From NCBI RefSeq assembly GCF_013033965.1, contig NZ_WQFE01000004.1, positions 124,001-188,000 of the forward strand: DNA of 64,000 bases. Direction: 5' to 3'. Position 1 is the stretch's first letter. The number at the start of each line of letters is the position of its first letter. Shown here in pieces: positions 56,897 to 64,000 of this stretch. Origin of the DNA: Ruegeria atlantica (GTDB taxonomy: Bacteria > Pseudomonadota > Alphaproteobacteria > Rhodobacterales > Rhodobacteraceae). A program made the position numbers and the translations under genes. A model generated the notes under the pieces. The model saw only the letters and a program-made list of their open reading frames with translations, ran no database searches and was not told the origin of the DNA.

Positions 56897-58504
56897 ATGC
56901 TTGATACCGTCTCAAACCAACCCGTTTTGCCGCCCGAGATCGCCCGGCGCCGGACATTCGCCATTATCTCGCATCCGGATGCGGGCAAAACGACGCTAAC
57001 TGAAAAGTTCCTGTTGTACGGGGGCGCTATTCAGATGGCCGGTCAGGTGCGCGCCAAGGGTGAGGCACGGCGGACCCGTTCGGACTTCATGCAGATGGAA
57101 AAAGACCGGGGCATCTCGGTATCGGCATCGGCAATGTCGTTCGACTATGACAACTTCCGTTTTAACCTGGTGGACACTCCCGGCCACTCGGACTTCTCCG
57201 AAGACACATATCGCACGCTGACCGCTGTGGACGCGGCTGTGATGGTGATCGACGGTGCAAAGGGTGTGGAAAGCCAGACGCAGAAACTGTTTGAGGTCTG
57301 CCGCCTGCGCGATCTGCCGATCCTGACCTTCTGTAACAAGATGGACCGCGAAAGCCGCGATACGTTCGAGATCATCGACGAAATCCAAGAGATGCTGGCC
57401 ATCGACGTCACACCCGCTGCCTGGCCGATTGGCGTGGGCCGTGATTTCATCGGGTGCTATGACATGCTGCGCGACCGGCTGGAACTGATGGACCGCGCCG
57501 ACCGCAACAAGGTGGCCGAGAGCATCGAGATTAACGGTCTGGACGACCCCAAACTGGCCGAACACGTACCCGAGCATCTGCTGGACAAGCTGCTGGAAGA
57601 GGTTGAGATGGCGCGCGAATTGCTGCCCGCGCTGGACCCGCAAGCAGTGCTTGAGGGGCACATGACCCCGATTTGGTTCGGCTCGGCGATTAACTCGTTT
57701 GGAGTCAAGGAACTGATGGAAGGCATCGGTGCCTATGGCCCGCAACCGCAGGTTCAGTCCGCCGAACCCCGCCAGATCGCACCTGATGAAAAGAAGGTCG
57801 CGGGCTTTGTCTTCAAGGTGCAGGCCAATATGGATCCCAAGCACCGCGACCGGGTGGCATTTGTTCGTATGGCCTCGGGCCATTTCAAGCGCGGCATGAA
57901 GCTGACGCATGTACGATCGAAAAAGCCGATGGCGATTTCGAACCCGGTTCTGTTCCTCGCCTCTGACCGGGAACTGGCTGAAGAAGCCTGGGCCGGAGAT
58001 ATCATAGGTATCCCCAACCACGGCCAGCTGCGCATCGGTGACACGCTGACCGAGGGTGAAGCGATCCGCGTGACCGGCATCCCATCCTTCGCACCGGAAT
58101 TGTTGCAGACGGTGCGGCCCGGCGATCCGATGAAGGCCAAACATCTGGAAAAGGCACTAATGCAGTTTGCCGAAGAAGGCGCGGCCAAGGTGTTCAAACC
58201 CTCGATTGGGTCGGGCTTTATCGTCGGCGTGGTCGGCGCGCTGCAGTTCGAAGTTCTGGCCAGCCGGATTGAGATGGAATACGGCCTGCCTGTGCGCTTT
58301 GAGGCGTCGCAATTCACTAGCGCCCGTTGGGTCAGCGGTGAAAAGGCCGAGGTCGACAAATTCGTCAACGCCAATAAACAGCACATCGCCCATGACCATG
58401 ACGGCGATATCGTTTATCTGACACGCCTGCAGTGGGACATCGACCGGGTTGTCCGCGACTATCCCGAGCTGAACCTGACAGCAACCAAAGAGATGATGGT
58501 TTGA
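56897..58504 (+). CDS. prfC: Peptide chain release factor 3
   Basis: RF3 is the GTPase that recycles RF1 and RF2 from the ribosome after termination. The 535-residue protein has G1 HPDAGKT (26-32), G3 DTPGHSDF and G4 NKMD, and the elongation-factor-like domains II and III. The ATG at 56897 (MLDTVSNQ) gives the normal length; a longer frame to 56729 overlaps the SnoaL-like gene. It diverges from that gene across about 110 bases. Confidence 0.96.
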   Translation: MLDTVSNQPVLPPEIARRRTFAIISHPDAGKTTLTEKFLLYGGAIQMAGQVRAKGEARRTRSDFMQMEKDRGISVSASAMSFDYDNFRFNLVDTPGHSDFSEDTYRTLTAVDAAVMVIDGAKGVESQTQKLFEVCRLRDLPILTFCNKMDRESRDTFEIIDEIQEMLAIDVTPAAWPIGVGRDFIGCYDMLRDRLELMDRADRNKVAESIEINGLDDPKLAEHVPEHLLDKLLEEVEMARELLPALDPQAVLEGHMTPIWFGSAINSFGVKELMEGIGAYGPQPQVQSAEPRQIAPDEKKVAGFVFKVQANMDPKHRDRVAFVRMASGHFKRGMKLTHVRSKKPMAISNPVLFLASDRELAEEAWAGDIIGIPNHGQLRIGDTLTEGEAIRVTGIPSFAPELLQTVRPGDPMKAKHLEKALMQFAEEGAAKVFKPSIGSGFIVGVVGALQFEVLASRIEMEYGLPVRFEASQFTSARWVSGEKAEVDKFVNANKQHIAHDHDGDIVYLTRLQWDIDRVVRDYPELNLTATKEMMV

Positions 58505-58525
58505 CGCAATTGGCCGAAGGTCTGT

Positions 58526-59281
58526 ATGGATGACGATCTGACGTATTCGGGTGGCCTACCTGCCCTGCAAGACAGATTCGAAAGGCGCCGCGCCCCTTTC
58601 GACTTTGGGGACGAGGTTCTGCCGTCGGAAAACGTGGATTTGGCGCCATTGACGCTTATAACTGTTCCGGAAAGCGCAGCGGAGCCGCAGCCCAGCGAAA
58701 ACAACACGTCCTGGGCGCGCAAACGTCGGCAAATCGCAACAGAGTTCGTCGGCAAATCTGAATTGGCCTTTCTGAACGCACAGCTTATTGCAAACCTGCG
58801 AAAGCGATCCTGGCCCGATCAGGCTCCTGCCCTGTTTTGTCGATTGTGGGCCGAGCAATCGGATCACTTGCTCCACCAACTCGATCTGCGTTGGCTGGTG
58901 TCGTCGATCCAAACGTTTGCCGATCACGGCGCCAACTCTACGCAACGAGAAGTTGGGCACGCGATGCGAATTCTGTTTGGCCTCATGAAGCTATACGAAT
59001 TTGAACGCCTGTTTTCAGGTCGCTCACCCGAGTTACCGTATCGGCTGCGGCGCAAGGCAGATGCAGAATTGCCCATGGAAATGAATAGTTTCTCGTTTGA
59101 GACCGGGGGTTTGGATATCAATCTTTTGACGCCGGTCTGGGCGCAGGCGCTAACCGACGAGACGGTCGCCCCCCTTGTCGACCACCTGTTTACGGCCTTG
59201 AACCGCGATCCCGGCACGGTGTTCCGCCGCCTGGCAAAAATGCGTGAGACGCGCGCGGCACGGCGTGAGGCTCGCAAATGA
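58526..59281 (+). CDS. Uncharacterised protein coupled to a glycosyltransferase
   Basis: This 251-residue soluble protein has no family I recognise, no signal peptide and no membrane segment. It is acidic at the start and helical in the middle (QIATEFVGKSELAFL, QLDLRWLVSSIQTF), ending with basic REARK. It starts 22 bases after prfC and overlaps the glycosyltransferase start by four bases (ATGA at 59278-59281), indicating a shared process. It could be a helper or a carbohydrate-related protein; no function is assigned. Confidence 0.7.
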   Translation: MDDDLTYSGGLPALQDRFERRRAPFDFGDEVLPSENVDLAPLTLITVPESAAEPQPSENNTSWARKRRQIATEFVGKSELAFLNAQLIANLRKRSWPDQAPALFCRLWAEQSDHLLHQLDLRWLVSSIQTFADHGANSTQREVGHAMRILFGLMKLYEFERLFSGRSPELPYRLRRKADAELPMEMNSFSFETGGLDINLLTPVWAQALTDETVAPLVDHLFTALNRDPGTVFRRLAKMRETRAARREARK

Positions 59282-60207
59282 CGACCTGGGGCATTGTGAC
59301 GACGTTACGCGGAACCACACAGGAGATTCTTCGGTTCGCAGCCTATCATCTCGACCTGGACCCGGACAAAATCTACATCTACCTGGACGAACCGAATCCG
59401 GAAGCACGCGAGATCATCGACAGGCATCCAAAGATCAAAGTGCGGAATTGCGATGCTAAGTTCTGGGCGCGCCGGAATCGGGAAAGACCGCAAAAACACC
59501 AGGTTCGTCAGACCGCAAATGCCACGCAGGCCTACCGACGAACAGATCTGGACTGGCTTGCCCATATCGACATTGATGAGTTCATCTGGAGCAGGCAATC
59601 AATACGTGGTGTGTTGTCGGAAATGCCGAACAGCACGCCTTTCGCACGGGTGCGCCCGATTGAGGCCATTGCCGATGCCGAGGATCTTTACAAGGCTTAC
59701 ATCCCGAAGGGACAAAATCGGGATGGCATCGTTCAGTCCATTTACCCCAATTACGGTGCCTTTGTTTTGTGCGGCTTTTTCAGCCACACCCAAGGAAAGC
59801 TGTTTGCGCGGACAGGGATGCCCAAAATCAGCTTTCGCATTCACAACCTCTTTCAGAACGGCGAGGTTCTGCGCGACAAAACAGAACTTCCGGGGGTTCA
59901 GCTGTGCCACAGGCACGCACCTGACTGGGAACATTTCCGGACCCATTACTCCTTCAGGTTGTCGCGCGGATCGTATCAACCGGGTATGTCCCCAAATATA
60001 CCGCGAGAACGCGGCGGTATGAATATGAACGAATTGCTGAGCTGGATCGAAACAGAACAAGGCAAGGACGGCTTACGGGCGTTCTACGACGAAATTAGCG
60101 GCGCCGATCCCAGTGTGCGTGAACGTCTGGACGAGCACGGGTTGATCCGGCACAGAGCGCTCGATCTGGACGCAAAGGTTGCGAAACACTTTCCCGGAAG
60201 TTGCTGA
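59278..60207 (+). CDS. Glycosyltransferase family 2-like protein
   Basis: This 309-residue protein has the nucleotide-sugar DxD motif at D98-D100 (LAHIDIDEFIW) and a C-terminal KLFARTG, HRHAPDW region consistent with GT-A-type transferases similar to Glyco_tranf_2_4. It may add sugars to a surface polymer. Its start overlaps the uncharacterised gene upstream. No membrane segment is seen, so it is cytoplasmic or peripheral. Acceptor and donor unknown. Confidence 0.8.
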   Translation: MTTWGIVTTLRGTTQEILRFAAYHLDLDPDKIYIYLDEPNPEAREIIDRHPKIKVRNCDAKFWARRNRERPQKHQVRQTANATQAYRRTDLDWLAHIDIDEFIWSRQSIRGVLSEMPNSTPFARVRPIEAIADAEDLYKAYIPKGQNRDGIVQSIYPNYGAFVLCGFFSHTQGKLFARTGMPKISFRIHNLFQNGEVLRDKTELPGVQLCHRHAPDWEHFRTHYSFRLSRGSYQPGMSPNIPRERGGMNMNELLSWIETEQGKDGLRAFYDEISGADPSVRERLDEHGLIRHRALDLDAKVAKHFPGSC

Positions 60208-60263
60208 ATTGTTGCGCAAAACCAGCAGCGGGTCTTGGCGACGACAGGTTAAGGGCTCTTCAT

Positions 60264-60292
60264 TTGACCCTGCCCCATGATTTTGTTATGTC
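60264..60292 (+). promoter_or_regulatory. Sigma-70-like promoter candidate for the DEAD-box helicase gene
   Basis: TTGACC at 60264-60269 and TATGTC at 60287-60292 are 17 bases apart. They precede the helicase start by 100 bases, within the 184-base gap. Confidence 0.35.
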
Positions 60293-60391
60293 CGCGCAAA
60301 GCCGAAATGTGCCTGACAGCGCATGGCCATCCGGGCCCGGCATTCCTTTGACGCGCGGGCCAGGTCTAGTGTCCGCATGAACCGGACATAC

Positions 60392-61753
60392 ATGACAAAA
60401 TTCAACGAACTGAACCTGAACCCGAAGGTCCTCAAAGCCATTGAGGAAGCCGGATACGAATCCCCGACCCCAATTCAGGAAGGCGCGATTCCCGCCGCAC
60501 TTGAAGGGCGCGATGTTCTGGGCATTGCGCAGACCGGCACCGGTAAGACGGCCAGCTTTACGCTACCGATGATCACTCTGTTGGCCCGCGGGCGCGCCCG
60601 CGCGCGCATGCCGCGCTCTTTGGTGCTGTGCCCCACACGGGAACTGGCCGCGCAGGTGGCCGAAAATTTTGACACCTACGCCAAACACCTGAAACTGACC
60701 AAGGCGCTGCTGATCGGCGGCGTCAGCTTCAAGGAACAGGACGCACTGATCGACCGGGGCGTCGACGTTCTGATTGCCACACCGGGCCGTCTGCTGGACC
60801 ATTTCGAACGCGGCAAGCTGCTGCTAACGGGCGTTCAGATCATGGTGGTGGACGAAGCCGACCGGATGCTAGACATGGGTTTCATCCCCGATATCGAACG
60901 CATCTTCTCGCTAACGCCCTTTACCCGTCAGACCCTGTTCTTCTCGGCCACCATGGCGTCCGAGATCGAGCGGATCACCGATACCTTCCTGTCCGCGCCC
61001 ACCCGCGTCGAGGTTGCCCGACAGGCCACCGCATCCGAGACCATCGAACAGGGCGTCGTGATGTTCAAAGGCGGTCGCCGCGATCGCGAAGCCAGCGCCA
61101 AGCGCAAGGTTCTGCGCGCTCTGATCGATGCCGAAGGTGACAAGTGCACCAACGCGATCATCTTCTGCAACCGCAAGACCGACGTTGATATCTGCGCAAA
61201 ATCGCTGAAGAAATACGGTTATGATGCCGCCGCGATCCACGGCGACCTGGATCAATCGCAGCGGATGAAAACGCTTGATGGCTTCCGCGACGGTTCCCTG
61301 CGCCTGCTGGTCGCCTCGGACGTGGCCGCGCGTGGCCTGGATGTGCCATCGGTGAGCCATGTGTTCAATTTCGACGTCCCCGGCCATCCAGAGGATTACG
61401 TGCACCGCATTGGTCGTACCGGTCGTGCCGGGCGCGATGGCAAAGCAATTACCATCTGCTCGGGACGGGACGAAAAAGCTTTGGCTGCAATTGAAAAACT
61501 GATCCAAAAGGACATTCCCCGGATCGACAACCCGGTCAAAACCGAAGAACCCAAAGAAGACGCGCCAAAGCCCGAGCGGAAAGCCAAACCAACCGACGCC
61601 AAGAAAGGCGAAAGCAGGAAGAACGACCGCAAGAAGGACAAAGAGCCAAAGGGGCGTGGCCGCCGAGACGACAAGAGCCCCGCCGTCGTTGGCATGGGCG
61701 ATCACCTGCCCAGCTTCATCGCCCTCAGCTTTGACGAGCGCCGCGCAGGCTAA
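60392..61753 (+). CDS. DEAD-box RNA helicase
   Basis: This 453-residue helicase has the Q motif SPTPIQ, Walker A AQTGTGKT (46-53), PTRELA, VVDEADRMLDMGF, SATM and HRIGRTGRAGR. A basic tail rich in lysine, glutamate and arginine follows residue 380. RhlE-type members remodel structured RNA and support cold growth and ribosome assembly. The ATG at 60392 is the best homologue-like start, although an ATG at 60377 is also in frame; neither has a good Shine-Dalgarno. It ends in a four-base convergent overlap with the DMT transporter gene. Confidence 0.92.
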   Translation: MTKFNELNLNPKVLKAIEEAGYESPTPIQEGAIPAALEGRDVLGIAQTGTGKTASFTLPMITLLARGRARARMPRSLVLCPTRELAAQVAENFDTYAKHLKLTKALLIGGVSFKEQDALIDRGVDVLIATPGRLLDHFERGKLLLTGVQIMVVDEADRMLDMGFIPDIERIFSLTPFTRQTLFFSATMASEIERITDTFLSAPTRVEVARQATASETIEQGVVMFKGGRRDREASAKRKVLRALIDAEGDKCTNAIIFCNRKTDVDICAKSLKKYGYDAAAIHGDLDQSQRMKTLDGFRDGSLRLLVASDVAARGLDVPSVSHVFNFDVPGHPEDYVHRIGRTGRAGRDGKAITICSGRDEKALAAIEKLIQKDIPRIDNPVKTEEPKEDAPKPERKAKPTDAKKGESRKNDRKKDKEPKGRGRRDDKSPAVVGMGDHLPSFIALSFDERRAG

Positions 61754-62652
61754 ATCGTAAGCACCAGCGCCAGTATCGAGGCTCCAAGCAGCGTCATCCC
61801 GGCGATCTCACGCCGGGTGATACGTTCCCGGAAGAAAAGGATCGAAGCAAACAGGCTGAGGATCAACTCAACCTGCCCCAGCGCTTTGACATAAGCCGCG
61901 TTTTGCAGCGTGAAGGCGAAGAACCAGCAGAACGATCCGCACAGGCTGGTGAGGCCGACAAAAACGCCTGTGCGGCGTGTCTCCCAAACCGCGCGCAATT
62001 CGGCCCGGTCCCGCCAGAGCAGCCACAACCCCATGCTGAGGAATTGGAACGAGACCACAACGGCCAGAGTGACCAGTGCCCGGAACCAGGCGTCAATGTC
62101 CCCCAATTCCAACGATGCACCGCGATAGCTGACGGATGAAAAGGCGAACAGAACGCCGGACCCCAGCCCAAGGCGTGATGCCCTGTTGGTGAGGTGTGCC
62201 CACCAAGCCCCTTCTCCACCGGGATTTTTCGACAACAGCAGAACCGCTACCAATCCCAGGACAATCGCAAATAACGCGCCCGAAGATACCTGATCACCTA
62301 AGACCAGAAATCCGACAATGGCCGTTTGGATAACCTCAGTCTTCTTAAACGTAATTCCGACCGCAAAGTTGCGTTGCTTGAACAGAGCCACCACGCAGAT
62401 GGTCGCGAGGATCTGCGTAGTCCCACCGATCACAGCAAACAGCCAGAAACGCCCGGTCATGCCCGGCAAGCTGAAGCCGGTCATCTGCATCGCAACGATC
62501 AGGCCAAGAACGGCCAGAGGCATGGAGTAGGCAAATCGCGCAAAAGTCGCCCCCGCTGCTGACAGCTTCACGGTGCTTAGCGACTTTTGCAGCATGAACC
62601 GCACGGTTTGAAATGCAGCGGCGGCGATGGTGACGGGAATCCACAAACTCAT
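61750..62652 (-). CDS. DMT/EamA-family transporter
   Basis: This 300-residue membrane protein has about ten hydrophobic segments arranged as two EamA repeats, the drug/metabolite transporter plan. Substrates of the family include amino acids and metabolites. No specific motif allows a choice. It lies 21 bases after the desaturase gene on the same strand and overlaps the helicase stop. Confidence 0.85.
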   Translation of the reverse strand: MSLWIPVTIAAAAFQTVRFMLQKSLSTVKLSAAGATFARFAYSMPLAVLGLIVAMQMTGFSLPGMTGRFWLFAVIGGTTQILATICVVALFKQRNFAVGITFKKTEVIQTAIVGFLVLGDQVSSGALFAIVLGLVAVLLLSKNPGGEGAWWAHLTNRASRLGLGSGVLFAFSSVSYRGASLELGDIDAWFRALVTLAVVVSFQFLSMGLWLLWRDRAELRAVWETRRTGVFVGLTSLCGSFCWFFAFTLQNAAYVKALGQVELILSLFASILFFRERITRREIAGMTLLGASILALVLTI

Positions 62653-62673
62653 GAATTCCCTTGTGTCGGCAAA

Positions 62674-63558
62674 TCAGCCCTTTGGCCAGAGCGGATGCGC
62701 CACCGGGTCCTTCGCGCGCCAGAAATATTCCCGGAAAATCTGCGCATAGGACCGATAAACATAGGCCTCGTTACTGGCTAGATAGCGGTTTTTTCCGGCA
62801 CGGTACAGCGCGGGCAACCGGTACCATGGCGCGCCCGGATTCATGTGATGAACGACGTGCAGGTTGTTGTTCAAAAACAGAAAAGCCAACAAACCACGAT
62901 CTTCGACAATAACCGTTCGGGCGCTGGAGTTTTCGTGTGCCCGATGCTCGAGAAACGTCCGGATTTTAACCAACCCCAACCCGAGATAAGCGGACAAAAC
63001 AAAGGCCCAGACAGGCATGGGAGACTGAGCTACCACCCACAAAACAGCGGCTACTCCGATCAGATGCAGCCCCCATGCCACCAATATGGCTTTGTCTCCG
63101 CGTTTGGCACCGCGCAACTCATCCCGAAAGAATGTGAACTGGCCAATCGCCGGGCCGATCACCATGCGCCCAAGCAGAGTATTATTCGCCCTCAGCAGCC
63201 GTTTTTGCCAGCCTTTGAGAGTGTTCCATACCTTCGGGTCCAGATAGTTCGACTCGGGGTCGTCATAGGGGTCGGTCAGTGTCGAATCCCTGTGATGCGC
63301 CAGATGCAGGTCGCGGAACCGGTTGTACGGAATGAACAATGTCAGAGGCAAGGCCATCAGCGCTTCGTTCAGCCAACGCGTGCGAAACGGATGCCCGTGC
63401 AGTGCCTCGTGAGTCAGTGATGAGTGCAGAGCAGCGACCAACCCCATGGCGGGAATGGTCAGCCAGACCGGCAATGTGAAGATCACCAGCAGCCACGCTG
63501 CATAGCAGGCTACGATCAGGGCGAATGTGCCCCACTCTGGTCCCGGACGCTCAGACAT
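62674..63558 (-). CDS. Fatty acid desaturase-type membrane protein
   Basis: This 294-residue protein has three histidine boxes: H50-EALH-GH (HEALHGH), H85-LAHH (HLAHH) and HVVHH near residue 236, the diiron ligands of membrane desaturases and hydroxylases. Four to five hydrophobic segments surround them. The start at 63558 overlaps the stop of the DUF2061 gene by eight bases. Such enzymes introduce double bonds or hydroxyl groups in lipids or carotenoids; substrate unknown. Confidence 0.9.
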   Translation of the reverse strand: MSERPGPEWGTFALIVACYAAWLLVIFTLPVWLTIPAMGLVAALHSSLTHEALHGHPFRTRWLNEALMALPLTLFIPYNRFRDLHLAHHRDSTLTDPYDDPESNYLDPKVWNTLKGWQKRLLRANNTLLGRMVIGPAIGQFTFFRDELRGAKRGDKAILVAWGLHLIGVAAVLWVVAQSPMPVWAFVLSAYLGLGLVKIRTFLEHRAHENSSARTVIVEDRGLLAFLFLNNNLHVVHHMNPGAPWYRLPALYRAGKNRYLASNEAYVYRSYAQIFREYFWRAKDPVAHPLWPKG

Positions 63559-63754
63559 TCCGGCCCCACGTGATACCGGCCCACACGCGTTCATAAATCA
63601 CGTACATCGTCAGACCGATACCCGTGTTTACAATCGCCAGCGTCCCACCGACAGCTGCCGAGCCTGTTGCGACCAGACCAACCAAGGTCATCATGACCAG
63701 GCCCATCGCATTCCACACCACAGCTTTCACGACCGATCTTCGTCGCGTTTCCAT
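63551..63754 (-). CDS. DUF2061 small membrane protein
   Basis: This protein has 67 residues from the METRRRS start (71 from an ATG at 63766) and two hydrophobic segments around GGTLAIVNTGIGL, the DUF2061 plan. TATAAC at 63773-63778 on the minus strand would put a transcript start at about 63766, so the start at 63754 is preferred. It overlaps the desaturase start, implying a shared lipid role. Function unknown. Confidence 0.75.
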   Translation of the reverse strand: METRRRSVVKAVVWNAMGLVMMTLVGLVATGSAAVGGTLAIVNTGIGLTMYVIYERVWAGITWGRNV

Positions 63755-63861
63755 TCCGTCACCCATATTATTGTTATACTTTAAGAATTACGGATCACAG
63801 GCGGGATTGAAAATTCTGAATATGATTAACAAAACTCATCATACGTGATATTTATCATCAC

Positions 63862-64000
63862 ATGCAGGATAAGATCGACAAAAGAGACCGAGCTGCGCAG
63901 TTTCGGCTTCGCCTTGCCCGCGCCATGGAAGAACGGCACATGAGCCAAAGCGCGCTGGCGCGGGATATTGGCGTCGACCGCTCGACCGTCTCTCAGCTTT
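63862..64000 (+). CDS. XRE-family regulator, truncated by window end
   Basis: The frame is open to the window end with 46 residues visible. Its start has RDRAAQFRLRLARAMEERHMSQSALARDIGVDRSTVSQL, a classic Cro/C1 helix-turn-helix (long form quoted here by parts: AMEERHMSQSAL, ARDIGVDRSTVSQ). It diverges from the DUF2061 and desaturase genes and may control them. The C-terminal sensory part is outside the window. Confidence 0.85.
   Translation, partial: MQDKIDKRDRAAQFRLRLARAMEERHMSQSALARDIGVDRSTVSQL

Noticed and set aside
56729-56897. Longer prfC start
   Set aside because: Would overlap the divergent SnoaL-like gene and adds residues not seen in RF3.
56996-58144. Long open frame antisense to prfC
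   Set aside because: Entirely within prfC and lacks any protein family features.

Overview
The window reads as a chromosomal segment of a marine Rhodobacteraceae bacterium of the Roseobacter group (Ruegeria-like). The basis is the GC-rich, densely packed alphaproteobacterial gene content and several hallmark gene orders: dusB(nifR3)-ntrB-ntrC-ntrY-ntrX followed by trkA-trkH-hfq-hflX; a fused ispDF; alr-mlaE-mlaF-pqiA-radA-cvpA-purF; tatABC; and surE-pcm-nlpD. Genus-level placement is inference. I found no rRNA, tRNA, CRISPR array, insertion sequence or prophage. The only gene-poor stretch over 300 bases is 42468-42829, upstream of purF, which holds one possible 46-residue ORF.

Layout: 1-4.2 kb has a truncated DsbA/FrnE-like gene, a Bcr/CflA-type MFS exporter whose ribosome binding site lies in an inverted repeat, and a TPR protein coupled to a small secreted protein. 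4.2-13.4 kb has mfd (minus strand), a small membrane protein, hemB, a SYLF-domain lipoprotein, a penicillin-acylase-type Ntn hydrolase and two small alpha+beta-barrel proteins. 13.4-27.7 kb is a long minus-strand block for nitrogen sensing, K+ uptake and RNA regulation (dusB-ntrBC-ntrYX, then trkA-trkH-hfq-hflX), interrupted by an XRE regulator/MFS pair and a divergent lipoprotein gene. 27.8-37.1 kb is mostly plus strand: ispDF-pgpA-pncC, amtB, pyrE, dnaB, alr and an Mla-type lipid ABC transporter.

37.1-42.5 kb carries conserved genes (pqiA-like, radA, cvpA) with inserted accessory genes: a visibly AT-richer HEPN-like ORF placed exactly at a stop/start overlap, a HAD phosphatase and a stand-alone DnaJ-type zinc finger protein. 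42.8-48.1 kb has purF, two small genes, a DUF815 ATPase and tatABC. 48.3-60.2 kb has a WYL-regulator operon behind a perfect palindrome, the surE-pcm-nlpD stationary-phase/envelope cluster, an orphan ABC ATPase, arsM, an AlkC-like DNA repair protein, an atypical SDR, prfC, and an uncharacterised gene coupled to a glycosyltransferase. 60.3-64 kb has a DEAD-box helicase, a DMT transporter, a fatty acid desaturase with a DUF2061 protein, and a truncated XRE regulator.

Functionally, NtrB/NtrC/NtrY/NtrX with AmtB and Hfq form the nitrogen and post-transcriptional control core. Both NtrC and NtrX lack the GAFTGA sigma-54 contact loop, so they probably work through the housekeeping polymerase. Mfd, RadA, the AlkC-like protein and DnaB cover DNA maintenance. 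TatABC, NlpD, MlaEF and PqiA-like proteins serve the envelope. The most unusual items are the HEPN-like insertion, the DnaJ-type zinc finger orphan, the palindromes at 566-598 and 48289-48312, and a run of DnaA-box-like 9-mers before dnaB. No complete, clearly new multi-gene system is evident.
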